From: Lumnitzera littorea
Taxonomy: Eukaryota; Streptophyta; Magnoliopsida; Myrtales; Combretaceae
Direction: 5' to 3'
DNA length: 64,000 nucleotides
Assembly (NCBI GenBank): GCA_024138015.1
Contig: JAMXBB010000001.1
Span: 136,547,188-136,611,187, forward strand
This document shows positions 47,741-59,400 of this stretch, piece by piece (within the stretch, counting starts at the first letter, position 1; each line of letters starts with the position of its first letter). The position numbers and the translations under genes are program-made. The notes below the pieces were generated by a model that saw only the letters and a list, made by a program, of their open reading frames with translations, was not told the origin of the DNA and did no database searches.

Positions 47741-48360
47741 GTAAATGATGAGAAGATCCGAGCGATTGTTAAGTAGCCAACCCCTACCACTTGTACCGAC
47801 GTGAGAAGTTTCCATAAATTGGCTTCATTTTACCGAAGGTTCATCAGGAACTTTAGCACCCTCGCCGCGTCACTTACTAAATTAATGAAAAAAAAACACC
47901 AACTTCCGATGGAGGGAAAGGAAAGAGAGGAGTTTTGCTGAGATTAAGAAGAGATTGACCTCTGCCTCAATGTTAGTACTACCTAACTTTGACAAAATTT
48001 TTTAGCTAGAGTGTGACGCATTAGGCATTGGAATAGCCGCTGTCCTGATGCAGGAAGGCCAATCAATTGCCTTCTACAATGAGAAGCTTTAAAGACCCTA
48101 GCTAAATTACTCTATATATGACAAAAAGCTCTTGGCACTAATTTGCGTACTACAAGTATGGCAACACTATCTACTACCAAGAGAATTTGTCATATATATT
48201 GACCACGGGTCACTGTGTTACCTCTGAAGTTAGACTAAGTTATCCAAGCGACAGGCGAGATGGGTTAAATTCCTTGAAGGATTCGATTTTGTGATCAAAT
48301 ACAAGCAAGAGAAGAGCAACGTAGTTGTAGATGCTTTTTTGAGGAGGCATACACTCTTAT
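47741..48360 (+). pseudogene. Element 3 RNase H, broken
   Basis: FHKLASFYRRFIRNFSTLAA leads into a frameshift at an A8 run (47889-47896), then RSFAEIKKRLTSA, LECDALGIGIAAVLMQEGQ and SIAFYNEKL, and finally the tether segment VKFLEGFDFVIKYKQEKSN. TAG replaces the Trp of the segment before PTPTT. Confidence 0.82.
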
Positions 48361-49253
48361 TAGAACTACAGATCGGACCGTTTGGTTTTGCGAGTATCAA
48401 AGAATAGTACCTTAAGGATCCACACTTTGGACCAATAATTTCGAGATGTGTGGATGGGAGAACAGTGGACGAGTATTATGTATAGGATAGCTATTTGTTT
48501 CCAAGAAGGAAACTATGTGTACTAACTTGTTACCTACAGGAATTACTAATTAAGGAGGCCCATAGCGGAGGACTCTTCGGGCACTTTGGTGAGAGAAGAA
48601 CCTATGAACTATTGAATGGCCAATTCTTTTGGTCGAGAATGCGAAGAGATGTGCACCAAGTGGTCGAAAGTTGTGCTGTATGTAAAAAGGCCAAGTGCCA
48701 AGCAGAATAAGGGAAAGCAATGCCCCTACTGATTCTAACGAGGCTGTGGACTAAATTAAGTATGGAATTTGTTCTCGGACTACTAACAACTACTCGAGAA
48801 AAAGATTCTATAATGGTCATTATAGATCAGTTTAGTAAGATGGCACACTTTGTGCCCTCTACCAAAACTAATGACACTTCGACTATTACTTCTCTTTTAT
48901 TATAGGAAGTTGTGCGGATACATGGCGTGTCGAGAAGTGTAGTCTCTGATAGAGACCTGAAGTTCTTGAGCCATTTCTAGAGAACCCTGTACCGTTGGTT
49001 GGGAACCAAATTACTGTTCGGTACCTCATGTCACCCCCAAATCGACGGCCAAACAGAGGTAATTAATCGTACTTTGGGTTCACTGCTCCGAGCTATAGTA
49101 GGCAAGAACTTGGCTAATTGAGACATCTACTTGCTAGTAGTCAAGTTTGCTTATAACCAAACCGTACATAAGACTACTAAGCAAACCCCCTTCAAAGTAG
49201 TCTAAGGATTCAATCCCGAGTTACCCCTCAACCATGCCCCTGTACCTACACCT
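48361..49253 (+). pseudogene. Element 3 integrase zinc-binding and core domains, broken
   Basis: The zinc-binding segment (EAHSGGLFGHFGERRTYELL, then CAVCKKAKCQ) lies in an open frame 48495-48710. Core motifs: KLSMEFVLGLL (catalytic Asp replaced by Glu), SIMVIIDQFSKMAHFVP, VVSDRDLKFLSHF and PQIDGQTEVINRTLG. In-frame stops at 48903-48905 (before EVV) and 48978-48980 (after SHF) coincide with stops in elements 1 and 2. Confidence 0.85.
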
Positions 49254-49640
49254 ATGCAAAAGGACCCCGACGCCTCGATCATAGCTCAATCTTTTCAGCA
49301 CATCTATGATAAGGTCACTCGGCACATCGACCAGGCTGCTAGAAGAATGTGTGAAAAGACCAAGGGTCGATCGATTAAGCAATTTCGGTTGGGAGACATG
49401 GTATGGCTACACCTCAACAAGGAACGGTTCCTGAACAAAAAGAAAAACAAATTATTTGCAAGAACGGAAGGACCATTCAAAATTCTCCAGAAAATCAACG
49501 ACAACACCTATAGGTTGGAACTACCTAAGGACTATAGGGTTTCTGACACCTTCAACGTCGCCAACCTCAGTCCATATTACCTTGATGGAGAATTGAGCAA
49601 ACACCATCTGGATTTGATCCCAAATCCAAAACAACCCTAA
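49254..49640 (+). pseudogene. Element 3 integrase C-terminal domain, open
   Basis: 128 open codons: HIYDKVTRHIDQAARRM, FRLGDMVWLHLNKERF, GPFKILQKINDNTYRLELP and SDTFNVANLSPYY, ending TAA at 49638-49640, six bases before the LTR. This is the GPF module of plant Ty3/gypsy integrases. No typical chromodomain follows. The open frame is a remnant of pol, not a gene. Confidence 0.85.
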
Positions 49641-49645
49641 GGGAA

Positions 49646-50496
49646 TGATGAGAATCAAGCTACAGGGCCCCTAACTCATAGCCAAGCTTGAGAACTAGAG
49701 GGGCTTGCACGACAAATCCTTATGTTCAAACCAACCCCTGCCGAGGCCGAATACTTCCTTGTCAAGCCACCTCTACTGTTGTGTCGTATGACCACCCATT
49801 ATTATGTGGTATGCTGAGATAACGATTACTCTCTATTGTCGAGTTGTCTAATTACTCAACATCTTCCTTGCTGAGAAGCCGAGAGAGAGAGACCAGACTG
49901 ATTAAGCTATCCCTGCTCAGACAAACCCATCCGTCTATACCTTTTGTTCGCATCTCCTAATAACTTTGCCAATATAGCATCGCCACGTGTACAGTATCAT
50001 ATGTAAAATCTATAGCACTAATGATTGTTTTCCTTATATGTTCATTTTTACCCTTTTATATCATGTACATTGCTTCTTTAAGAAATGTCCTTTTTTTCTT
50101 TTCCTCTTTAGGAAAGTTGCCCTAGTTTGCGAGTATAAATACCCCTATACCTATAGTTGTCAAATCATCAATTTATCTTCAATACAATTGAGTACTTTTC
50201 TTCCTTGTGTAAACACTATTATTTACTCTCGGCATCACTCTTATCCTTTCCTTTTTTGGATGGTGAGTAACCTCATTAGACCAATTTGTGCGTTATATCA
50301 AATTGTGTCGTGAGTCCTTAGAAGTTCCATTGGTGCGTTATATCCTTTACAGCTATTCATGGGTTTTGCTTACTATTTTCATTCTTCATTTCTCACCCTT
50401 TTTCGTATCTTTCCCCATTAACCCTTTTTGAGCTTTCTACAAGCTTGGACCCATCTAGCAATCGACCTTGTCTATTCTTGGTCACGGTTTGCATTA
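49646..50496 (+). repeat. 3' LTR of element 3
   Basis: 851 bp, partner of 44213-45069. Differences are mainly transitions. Ends gcatta, followed by the TSD tatgt. Confidence 0.9.
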
Positions 50497-50501
50497 TATG
50501 T

Positions 50502-51780
50502 TCTCTTAACTAAGCTATAGACTAGATTTTGGGTTTTGCAAATATCAAAGAACAGTACGCTAAGGACCTACATTATGGACCTATACTTAGGTACTGTACT
50601 AATGGAAGAATAATAGATGAATACCATGTGGAGGATGGTTATCTGTTCCGAAGTGGAAAGTTGTCTGTGTTGACCTGTTCATTAAGAGAGTTACTTATTA
50701 GGGAAGTCTAGAGTAGAGGACTCTTTAGCCATTTTGGAGAGAGAAGAACTATGAGCTGGTAAATGGATCGTTCTTTTGGCCAAGAATGAGGTGAGACATA
50801 CACCGAATTGTTGAGAGCTATGCTATGTGCAAGAGGGCTAAATGCAGAGTCAAACAAGGGAAAGCAATGCCTTTGCCTATCCTAACCCAGCCTTGGACTG
50901 TATTGAGCATGTACTTTGCCCTTGGATTACCAAGGACAGCTGGAGACAAAGATTTTGTGATGGTTATCGTGAATAGATTTAGTAAGATAGCACACTCTAT
51001 GCCATGCTCTAAAACTAACGATACTTTGGCTATTGCTTCTCTCTTTTTATAGGAAGTTGTTTAGTTGTATAACATACAAGGAGTGTAGTCTCAGATAGGG
51101 ATCCAAAATTCCTGAGCCATTTCTAGAGGACTCTATGGCGATGGATGGGGACTAAACTGTTGTTCAACACTTCCTATCATCCCTAAGCTGATGGTCAAAC
51201 AAAAGTGGTCATTTGTACTTTAGGATTACTACTCCAAGCTACAATAGGAAAGAACTTAACAGATTAGGATGTCTATCTACCTGTGGTAGAATTCGCTTAC
51301 AACCATATAATGTATGACACCACCAAGCAAACCCATTTCGAAGTCATCTATGGCTTTAATCCTTGAGTTACCCCTTGACCACACCCCTATGCCTATGTCT
51401 AAGCAAGAAGACCCTAACACAAGAGCCCAAGCACAGTCCCTCCAATACATCTATGAAAAGGTTACTTAGCAAATTAATCAAACTGCTAAGAAAATGAGAG
51501 AAAGAGTCAAGTGAAGGAAGTCGGTACAGTTTTAGCCTGGAGACTTAGTATGGCTATAGTTGAGCAAGGAGAGGTTCCTGAGCAGGAGGAAGAACAAGAT
51601 GTCTGCTTAAGCTGAGGGACCCTTCAAAATCCTCTAGAAGATCAACAATAATGCCTATAGATTAGAACTACTCAAAGATTACGGGGTCTTGAATGCTTTC
51701 AACATTGTTGACTTCAATCCTTATTACCCTGAAGGAGCATTGGACGAAGACCAGTTAGATTTGATCTCAAATCCAAATCA
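50502..51780 (+). pseudogene. Element 2 integrase, broken
   Basis: Resumes element 2 with GFANIKEQYAKDLHYGPILR (frame 50529-50711) and zinc-binding remnants (CKRAKCRVKQGKAM). Core: VLSMYFALGLPRTAGDKDF, VMVIVNRFSKIAHSMP, KFLSHF, a stop, RTLWRWMGTKLLF. Stops at 51050-51052 and 51124-51126 match those in elements 1 and 3. The C-terminal GPF module (about 51610-51680) is shifted. Confidence 0.82.
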
Positions 51781-51792
51781 ACCTGGAAGGAA

Positions 51793-52705
51793 TGATAGGA
51801 ATTAGGTTACTGAACCTCTAACCTACAGCCGAGCTCGAGGCCTAAAAGAACTAACGAAGTGAATCCTCGTATTCCTATCGATTTTTGCTAAGGTCGAGCT
51901 AATCCTTACTGCTAACTAACTTCTTATGCCGAGTCAAATAACCACAAATCTCTCAAAAGTCACGTACCGACTGGTCAAATGCTCTATTGATTGCTCAGCC
52001 CCTTACACACACTTACTCTGCTCTAATCGAGTTGACCTCCAAATAGGCAACATTGGTACTGAGAAGCCAAGAGCCCCAAGACATATCCACAGCTACTCCT
52101 TCTCTAATGAACCTAGGCCTACCTGGCATCTCTATTTGACACCCGTACTCAGCCCTCCAGCTTGACCATGTTATTTTGTTTGTTTCTACAAGAAGCATCC
52201 TCAATATGCTATTGCTACGTATCTTAAACCTAAGTGAAGGAATCCGCAGTGCTTATCATTAATTTACTTGAATTAACATTTGTACCATTTATTATTCTTT
52301 GTTTATTACTTCTTTTAGACATTACCCCTTTAGTCTTTTTTGTTTTAAGCAAGTTGCCTAGTTTTTCAAGTATAAATACCCACTATATGTGTAGCTACAA
52401 TTATCTTATAATCAATATACTGAATATCCTTCCTTTCATGAACACTGTTTTTGTTGGCTTGTTTACTTACTTCACTCTTATCCTAACCCTTAAGCAAAGC
52501 TAAGTGGTGAATAATTTCACCGGACCACCTTGTATGTTATATCGAGTTGTGCCATGAGTCCTTGAAAGTTCTACTAGTGCATCATATCGTTTAGAACTAT
52601 TCGTAGGTTTACTTATCTTACCCTTTTTTTTTCTGTTCTTTTACGCGACTTCATCTCACTTTTCAAGCTCTTTGCAAGCTTTCACCCATCCCAATGACCA
52701 GCTGT
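51793..52705 (+). repeat. 3' LTR of element 2
   Basis: Starts TGATAGGAATTAGGTTACTG and aligns with 38556-39447. It carries the 'caagctctttgcaagctt' block missing from the left LTR but loses the final roughly 35 bp, so the end is approximate. Confidence 0.82.
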
Positions 52706-53163
52706 AGTTGAAGGAGAAAGTGGTTAAGAATATAAAAAGAGAGAGAATGTTAGAATGCTTTACCCATTGTCCTCATCCCATATTTATGGATAACAAGGCT
52801 AAATCATTCCTATGCAGTAGTTGAACGACTTAATCTACATACTGATTTTCTAGAAATGGGGGTAGTTAGCAGTTACTAAAAGTAATGGTCATTAAACTAT
52901 TTGTGCCCTTATCTTTATTTAAATGTGCAAATACATAAGTTGAGCTTGGCCAACTTAGGCTTAGAGGCTTAAGTCCCTAAAGCCCTTGTTGGAACTTATT
53001 CCAAGCTCTTATGAATACTGGCACATGACTTGGTGACCCTTAACTGAACTTATAGAGGTTGGCTAATGCTTTGCCAAGGAAGCTTAAGGGATAATGGAAT
53101 ACATATTAATCAAAGACGTTGGATTGTATCGAAATAGCTTGGCCCATACCTCAAGGATGTCAA
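52706..53163. other. Spacer between element 2 and the Cassandra-like TRIM
   Basis: No gene or element recognised. Compositionally like its surroundings. Confidence 0.5.
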
Positions 53164-53735
53164 TGTAATGTCCCAATCGGAAATCTTTCTATTGAGGTTT
53201 TGTCCGCTTTAGCATGGAACATTGCATGGTTTTGTCCCTTCATGCAATAGCTTCTATAAGAGTGACCCATTTTGGGATTAACTTAGCTTGAACACACTTA
53301 ACTTTAAAGCTTTAACGTAGTCCAAGACACTATATCAAAAGGTATCTCGATGATTAAATTTCATCACCTAGTATTTGATAGATATTATAATCTATCCCCC
53401 TTATAGAAGTGATGCCCTCCTTTATATAAGTTTAAGACCACCACTAGGTAGGGGCTCTACCTTTCTAGCTAGCCTTTCTAGCTAATGGGTTGCTTTGATA
53501 CCACCTATAATGATTTAATTGGAACTACCCCTACTAAGGTATTGACCACTTTGGCATAGAGCGCCACACAGTTTTGTTCCTTAATACAATAGCTTCCTAC
53601 AGATCACCCATCTTGAGATTGACTTAATTTGAGTACGCTTAACTTTAGAGTTTTAACATATTCCAAGCCACTATACTAAAAGACACCTCGATTATTAGAG
53701 TTTAATCACCTAGTATTTAAGGGATATTACTATCG
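53164..53735 (-). mobile_element. Cassandra-like TRIM with 5S-rRNA-like LTRs
   Basis: Two similar terminal repeats (53164-53394 and 53506-53735, about 230 bp each) enclose only 111 bp. The minus strand of the interior has a tRNA-Met-type PBS, TGGTATCAAAGC (53493-53504), by the right LTR and a purine-rich PPT, ataaggggga, by the left LTR. In each LTR the plus strand reads like the reverse complement of plant 5S rRNA, including 'atcacccatc' and 'gtacgcttaactttagagtt' (5S: GTCACCCATC, GCACGCTTAACTGCGGAGTT). Size, layout and 5S content fit Cassandra. It encodes no protein. TSD not clear. Confidence 0.82.
53593..53668 (-). other. 5S-rRNA-like segment in the right Cassandra LTR
   Basis: About 70 bp align by eye with the 3' two-thirds of plant 5S rRNA, covering the internal promoter (box C / intermediate element / box A) region. 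The counterpart in the left LTR (about 53250-53325) is more decayed. It is a transposon-borne relic or pol III promoter, not a functional 5S gene. Confidence 0.7.
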
Positions 53736-54890
53736 GCCTAAGCATAGGAACCCATGCCAAAAATAACCTATCAACAACACTACTAAATTAAGGAATTATC
53801 TCTTCGTCTCATAATCTCACTCTTAATTCACCAATTAATTTAGATAGTTAGCTAGACCATTAATCACATAGGGCACTCAAAACACAAAATTCACAATAAT
53901 TGATAAAAACCCCAAAATAAGAAAAACACATACTTGCTACCAATAAAATGCGGCCAATCATTTGTTTTGGGTTATTGGAAACGATGCTCCTTCTTATAGT
54001 TTAGCTTGGTCCACTTGCTAATTTTCTTAAATAAAAGCTTGTACACTAGATAGAAGCCCACTTTCTTTGACAATAAAATAAATGGCCTGGTTTTGTCAAA
54101 TCATGGTACTTTTCATAAGCAATTAGACTAGCTAAAGAGACCAGTGTCGACCTGTCATTTTCCTTTTTTTTTTGGAAGCAAAATAAATATTTATTTTAAC
54201 AAGTCCTTTTATTAAGATCGTAACACATAGGAAAGTAGCCCATATTAAGCCCAAAAATTCTCAAATTTTTTCCTAATTTTTAATTTTCATCAAATAGTAC
54301 AGGAATAGAGGTTTGTTAATATACAATTTCAATACAAAATGTTTAACTCAAATTAACTCGTTTTGAATTGACTCAAGTATGTTTTCAATCAATACATTAG
54401 GGCTTTTATGTTTTATGGAGTGAGGAAGTGTTCTAATACTTCAATTTTGCTTGATTTGAATGAATTGACGCCAATTGCAATAGAGAAATTATATAGGGTT
54501 TATGTAAATGTGTTTTCCCCTTTTTCCTTAAAGACAAACTTTTGATTCGTTTTGGTATGCATTAATTCAAATTGATTTATGCATATCCATTCTCATACCC
54601 TTTATTTGTAGACTATTAAAACAAGTCAAAGATGACAATCCATATGATTTTCTTTATTTTTGTGGTTTTCATTTCTTTTCCAATTTTTCTTTTTTTTTTC
54701 CTCTATTTTATTATTTCTTTTAGATATTTCACTTTATAAATTTTTTATATTTTTTTCAGTAAGGACAAAATGAGGTGTCTATATTGGTTTCTCCCTTTTA
54801 GACTTTGAGTTCTAATTTTTGTTTATTTCTAAGGGAAGATTACACAGAAGGGAATAAACGTTCGAGAATAAGTAGATATAAGCAATCAAC
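53736..54890. other. Gene-poor stretch
   Basis: No gene, LTR or TIR recognised. Contains T-rich runs near 54170 and 54690. Confidence 0.5.
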
Positions 54891-55991
54891 ATTTCAAAAA
54901 TTTCACAATAAGGGATAATGTTTCATATAAGGTATTTTATTAACCCATCGCCATAATGTCATTAGCTTAATCTAGTGTTGCCATTAAGTACTAAATGACA
55001 CTTATATGGCACCAACGTGGTGCTTATAGTCATTTTAATTGCAAATAAAGAAAAAAAATTATAAAAAATAAAAATGTTTGAAAAAATTAAAGAAAATAAA
55101 TGTACAAAAAATTTTCTTAACAATATGATTACATATAATATACATAGTATTTAACTGAAGATAAAAAAAAAATTGGAAAAAGAAAAAACCGCACCTAAAA
55201 AAAAAAAAAAAAAGAGCATTTAGCTATGCCAAGACTAAAGGATGGTTGATAGCCACCTTTACATGGCTTAAATCAGGTGGTTGTTGACTACCCCCAAGCG
55301 TTGCAGTGGCCAGATTACCTACAAATTGCTTAGTGGGTTGTGGTCCACTTAAAAAAATCAATCCTTTAATCCAACCATTCGATACCATTTTTTTTTTTTT
55401 TAAAGAAAGTATGAAGGAAACCAGATCGAGTTGCAAGTAGGTCATAAGACCTAATTGGGTTTCCATGTTTATTTACTTTTCAAACATAATTTGGTAGGTT
55501 TGCAACCTACTAAGTAATTTGAAGCCAATTCGATCACCCAAAGACAACCCCACCCCCCCCACACACACACACACATACACATACACACACAAGTGCTTAT
55601 TGGTGACCTTCTCAGATTTGGGTTGCCAAATGTAATTTTTTTGAGTTTTTGTAAGTATTTTTTTGAATTATTTTAATTGTTAACTCATTATATTTATATA
55701 TATTATATATAATTATACTATAAGCTTTTTTACAAACTTTTATTGTACATTTGATTTTTTTAAATTATTGAAAATATTTTTCTGTTTTCTTATAATTTTA
55801 GTTTTTTTTTTTTTATTTTTCTACTTTATGTGTAATTAAAATGCCATATAAGTGCCACACGGATGCCACGTAAGCACTACTAACACTTAATAGCCATGTT
55901 AGATTAAGTTAACATTGTTATAATGGCAAGTTGATGGAATTTCTTATTTAGACTTTTTGAAACATAAATCCCTAATTTAAACTTTTTGAAA
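54891..55991. mobile_element. Long-TIR DNA element (Mutator-like or foldback), non-autonomous
   Basis: The left arm 54891-55050 (tttcaaaaatttcacaataa, then 'ttaatctagtgttgccattaag' and 'cacttatatggcacc') reappears inverted at 55820-55991 (reverse complement: tttcaaaaagtttaaattag, then 'ttaatctaacatggctattaag' and 'cacttatatggc'). The roughly 770-bp interior has paired 'gtggtt' and 'tggcca' words but no ORF of note. Its style resembles the split element at 19648-36194, but the arms differ. The 80-codon frame at 55224-55466 is not considered a gene. Confidence 0.7.
55551..55591. repeat. C-run and (AC)n microsatellite
   Basis: cccacccccccc followed by (AC)n with interspersed AT, inside the long-TIR element. 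Confidence 0.85.
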
Positions 55992-56088
55992 CTTAATCCT
56001 ATGATTTGAACTTGGTTGATCCCTTCTCATGCAATTTTTCCCCATTTTTATTTTTTTATTGAATTTCATAAACTTATTAAATTTCTAA
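55714..56088. repeat. First copy of a 375-bp exact direct repeat
   Basis: Repeated base for base at 56103-56477 (offset 389), including the same 13-T run. It ends one base before the N at 56089. It covers the right TIR of the element at 54891-55991 and some flank. Probably an assembly duplication; see findings. Confidence 0.9.
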
Positions 56089-56102
56089 NCATCAACTTGC
56101 CA

Positions 56103-56477
56103 TATACTATAAGCTTTTTTACAAACTTTTATTGTACATTTGATTTTTTTAAATTATTGAAAATATTTTTCTGTTTTCTTATAATTTTAGTTTTTTTTTT
56201 TTTATTTTTCTACTTTATGTGTAATTAAAATGCCATATAAGTGCCACACGGATGCCACGTAAGCACTACTAACACTTAATAGCCATGTTAGATTAAGTTA
56301 ACATTGTTATAATGGCAAGTTGATGGAATTTCTTATTTAGACTTTTTGAAACATAAATCCCTAATTTAAACTTTTTGAAACTTAATCCTATGATTTGAAC
56401 TTGGTTGATCCCTTCTCATGCAATTTTTCCCCATTTTTATTTTTTTATTGAATTTCATAAACTTATTAAATTTCTAA
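56103..56477. repeat. Second copy of a 375-bp exact direct repeat
   Basis: Identical by eye to 55714-56088. The only unique sequence between the copies is N plus 13 bases. The frames at 56016-56228 and 56405-56626 both start inside these copies and are not genes. Confidence 0.9.
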
Positions 56478-59400
56478 GCAAATATAGCCATCTCCTCACA
56501 ATTGCTCCTCTTAAACTTAGGCATCATTTGATGCCTTGGGAGCAATTGCTTCCTTCCTATACCTTTCATCTTGATTCTTTATCATCCCCTGAATACATAA
56601 GAAGCTTAGAAGATACTCCATCTTAGTTGATGAAAGGTCATTTAGTTCTCTTATGTTAATTATTTTTATTTTGTAATCCTTTGGTAATGCCTCTGAAATT
56701 TTAAAAATAGTATATATATTTTTTTAAAGACATTTCATTGGAATTAATGTTTATGAGCCTACTATGCATTTGGCCTAAAATACCCTTGAACCCACAAATT
56801 TAATGGATATAATATAATAATAAATTAATAACTTGAAGATAAAAAGCATTTACTTACATTAAAGATACTATAGATATGCACAAATTAAACATATATCTCA
56901 ACATAAAAATTATAAAGAGAGAGAGAGAGAGAGAGAGAGTGTTAGATGTAGTTGGAAATTAAATCATAGTAGAAGTGTGCCAATCATAATATAAGAATCC
57001 AAGGAAATTAGAATAGAGGGCTCTTAAGATAGAACTCACATGTGACTCTATAAATGGATCTTAAGTCTTCTCTCATATTTTATTTTTGGAAAGAAATTTA
57101 CTTATTTGTGAAGAGAAAAGAATCCACAAAGCATGCTATAAAAAGTAAATTCCTTCATATAAACCTTTTTAATTCTTAAACTTACATTGAATATGTAGTA
57201 ATAGGATTGTAAACATAAATACGAGCAAAAAATCTTTAGTAAAAGGCATAATTATAATCTTTAGGAATCTACAAATAGTAATTAGTATCTAAGACCCTAA
57301 ATTCATAATTTAATATGAAATTTGAAATGACAAAACTTTTAATCAGCCTAGTAGTTTAAATTCACAAATCTAGAAGCTTTAATTAGAATTAGAAAGCCAT
57401 AGACTTTAAGTTAATTGGAACTTAAAGATTTATAAAGACCTAATAGAAGAAATTATCCCAATAATATGAATTAATATATAATTAATTATAAAATTACAAT
57501 TTATTAAATGTATTGTAGAATATAAACTTACTATATGAAGTATGGATTTCTTAATAAATGGTAAAAAAATTAAGAAAATAATCAAGAAATAGAGTTTTTT
57601 TTTTCAAAAATTTTGAATAAGTAATGATTAAAACTTGTTGAATTTAGAGACTTTTAATAAAACTTAGAGAATTTAAGCTAAAAGTAATTAAAGTTCAATT
57701 TTAGAATACGAAATTCATATTTTGGAGAAACTTAGATTGCATGCTAAGTAAACAATTTTTTTTTTTTAAAAAAAAAAAGAAAAAAGCAAAAATATGGAAG
57801 AGTGATTGACCAACTTTGCATCGTGGTTGACCAAGAAGGTATTGCGATCAAAAGAAAAAATGCCATTACTGACAAGGGTAGAAGATAAGAGGTAGTTGAC
57901 GTAGTTTAGTTCATGGTTGACTAAATTAGACTTGATCGGAGAGCAATTGACTCGTTTTAGCCTTTAGGAGATATGGACTATCTAAATTTGCATAAAAATA
58001 TTAATTAGGAATAAGAATAATGTACTTTAAGTAAAACCAAGTTGTTGATGAGTTATTGTTGTGTAAGTATAAGACTTTCGTCAAGAATATTTTAATTTTA
58101 CTAAGCTAAAGATCTAGGTATATGAGTTATAATTGTTTGTTCCATGTGCATATAGAAGTGCTAATTGAATCCAATAACTGTTTGGCTCTCAAATGAATAA
58201 TTTTCTATTATTTATGCTTTAGCCTATGTTAAGAGTACTGGAAGTAGTGTTTATAAATTAGGTGTTTGCATTACCTTCTAAAGGTTGAGCATTCCATGTA
58301 ATGTGGCCTGTAGTTTCAATGCTAAGGCATTATGTGGATAGGTAGGTTGTCAATATGGTGAAATGGTGAATATACAAGATAAGAAATTCAAAGAGATATC
58401 GATGGGTCAATATTGTAGACGACTATAGTGGACTAGATTACTATTAGCTAATACATATTGTAAATACAATATGAGGTAAGTACTAGATGACTTGCTTTGT
58501 AGGCCCTCATTCTTTGCTATTAGTTTTGAACTACAAACCTTCAAATGATGTTTTAATCAAGGCATGTTTATGCAGTCTAAGTTATTTTAAACCTTAGGAA
58601 GTTAAGGGTTGTGTTATATGTTTTCTCCTAAATCATAACATAAATGGATATTGTTTTTTGCAATTAGGTAACTATAGGATTGTATGTGAATTATAGATTA
58701 GCATTGTTTTTTTTTTTTTTTTTGTGAGTAATTTCTATACTAAGTATTGCTGATCATCCATGTTTTGGAATTTCTATTTCAAGTAAAGATGATTTCATGA
58801 CTAATGGAGTTAGATTAGGACCATTGGTGTGTTAGATAGCAATGGGAGGTAAGTGAGTTTAATTTAGACTTAGGTTGATTGATAACTCTTAATTATATTA
58901 TGCTATTGGAGATTGTGTGAACAAAAAGGATATATGCACAAGAGATTTTGGAAGAAATATATATATATATGTATGTATGTATGTATGTGCCCCGTACATA
59001 TATATGTACATATACACAGACAAATATATATATCAAGGACAAATCTAAGGTGGCTAATAGGGACTCTACACCCCGCTCAAGCACAGAAAAAGCTAATTTT
59101 TTAAAATTAAAGTTTATGTTTTAGATATTTTAAAGTGCAAATTTTAATATGATGTTAGCAGGTTAGCAATTAAGAGCTAGTTTTATTAAATAAATAAAGA
59201 GTCGTTTTACCTTTTCAGGATGCATTTATTTCTTCGACAACATTCTTTTTCTACTTTTTTTTCTTTTTCCACAATAATTAATAATATTAAATTCATTTAT
59301 TACAAAATTGTGTTTCACTAAATAGATTCGCCCACATTAATATTTTTTATTAGCAATACATCATAAATAATAATTCCAGTGCCCATATTACAATTCTTCT

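Larger units (their letters stand above)
44213..50496 (+). mobile_element. Element 3: complete Ty3/gypsy retrotransposon inside element 2
   Basis: LTRs 44213-45069 and 49646-50496 (857 and 851 bp), start TGATGRGAATCAAGC, end CATCA or CATTA. Perfect TSD tatgt. The PBS is followed by gag, protease, RT, RNase H and integrase in gypsy order, all broken by stops. The LTR sequence is a different subfamily from elements 1 and 2. It sits between the RNase H and integrase of element 2, so it is younger than that insertion even though its LTRs are well diverged. Confidence 0.93.
38556..52705 (+). mobile_element. Element 2: Ty3/gypsy retrotransposon interrupted twice
   Basis: Left LTR 38556 to about 39447, gag/protease remnant 39480-40111, solo LTR insertion 40112-42626, protease end to RNase H 42627-44207, element 3 insertion 44213-50496, integrase 50502-51780, right LTR 51793 to about 52705. 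The coding order is continuous once the two insertions are skipped. LTR start TGATAGGAAT is the element 1 subfamily. The right LTR lacks the last roughly 35 bp seen in related copies, and no TSD was established. Confidence 0.88.

Noticed and set aside
53250..53325. Functional 5S rRNA gene
   Set aside because: The 5S-like sequence is decayed and sits inside paired LTRs of a TRIM. It is a transposon-borne relic.
56016..56626. Two related small proteins with the same N-terminus (56016-56228 and 56405-56626)
   Set aside because: Both start inside the exact 375-bp duplicated segment next to an N, so they reflect the duplication and not paralogous genes.
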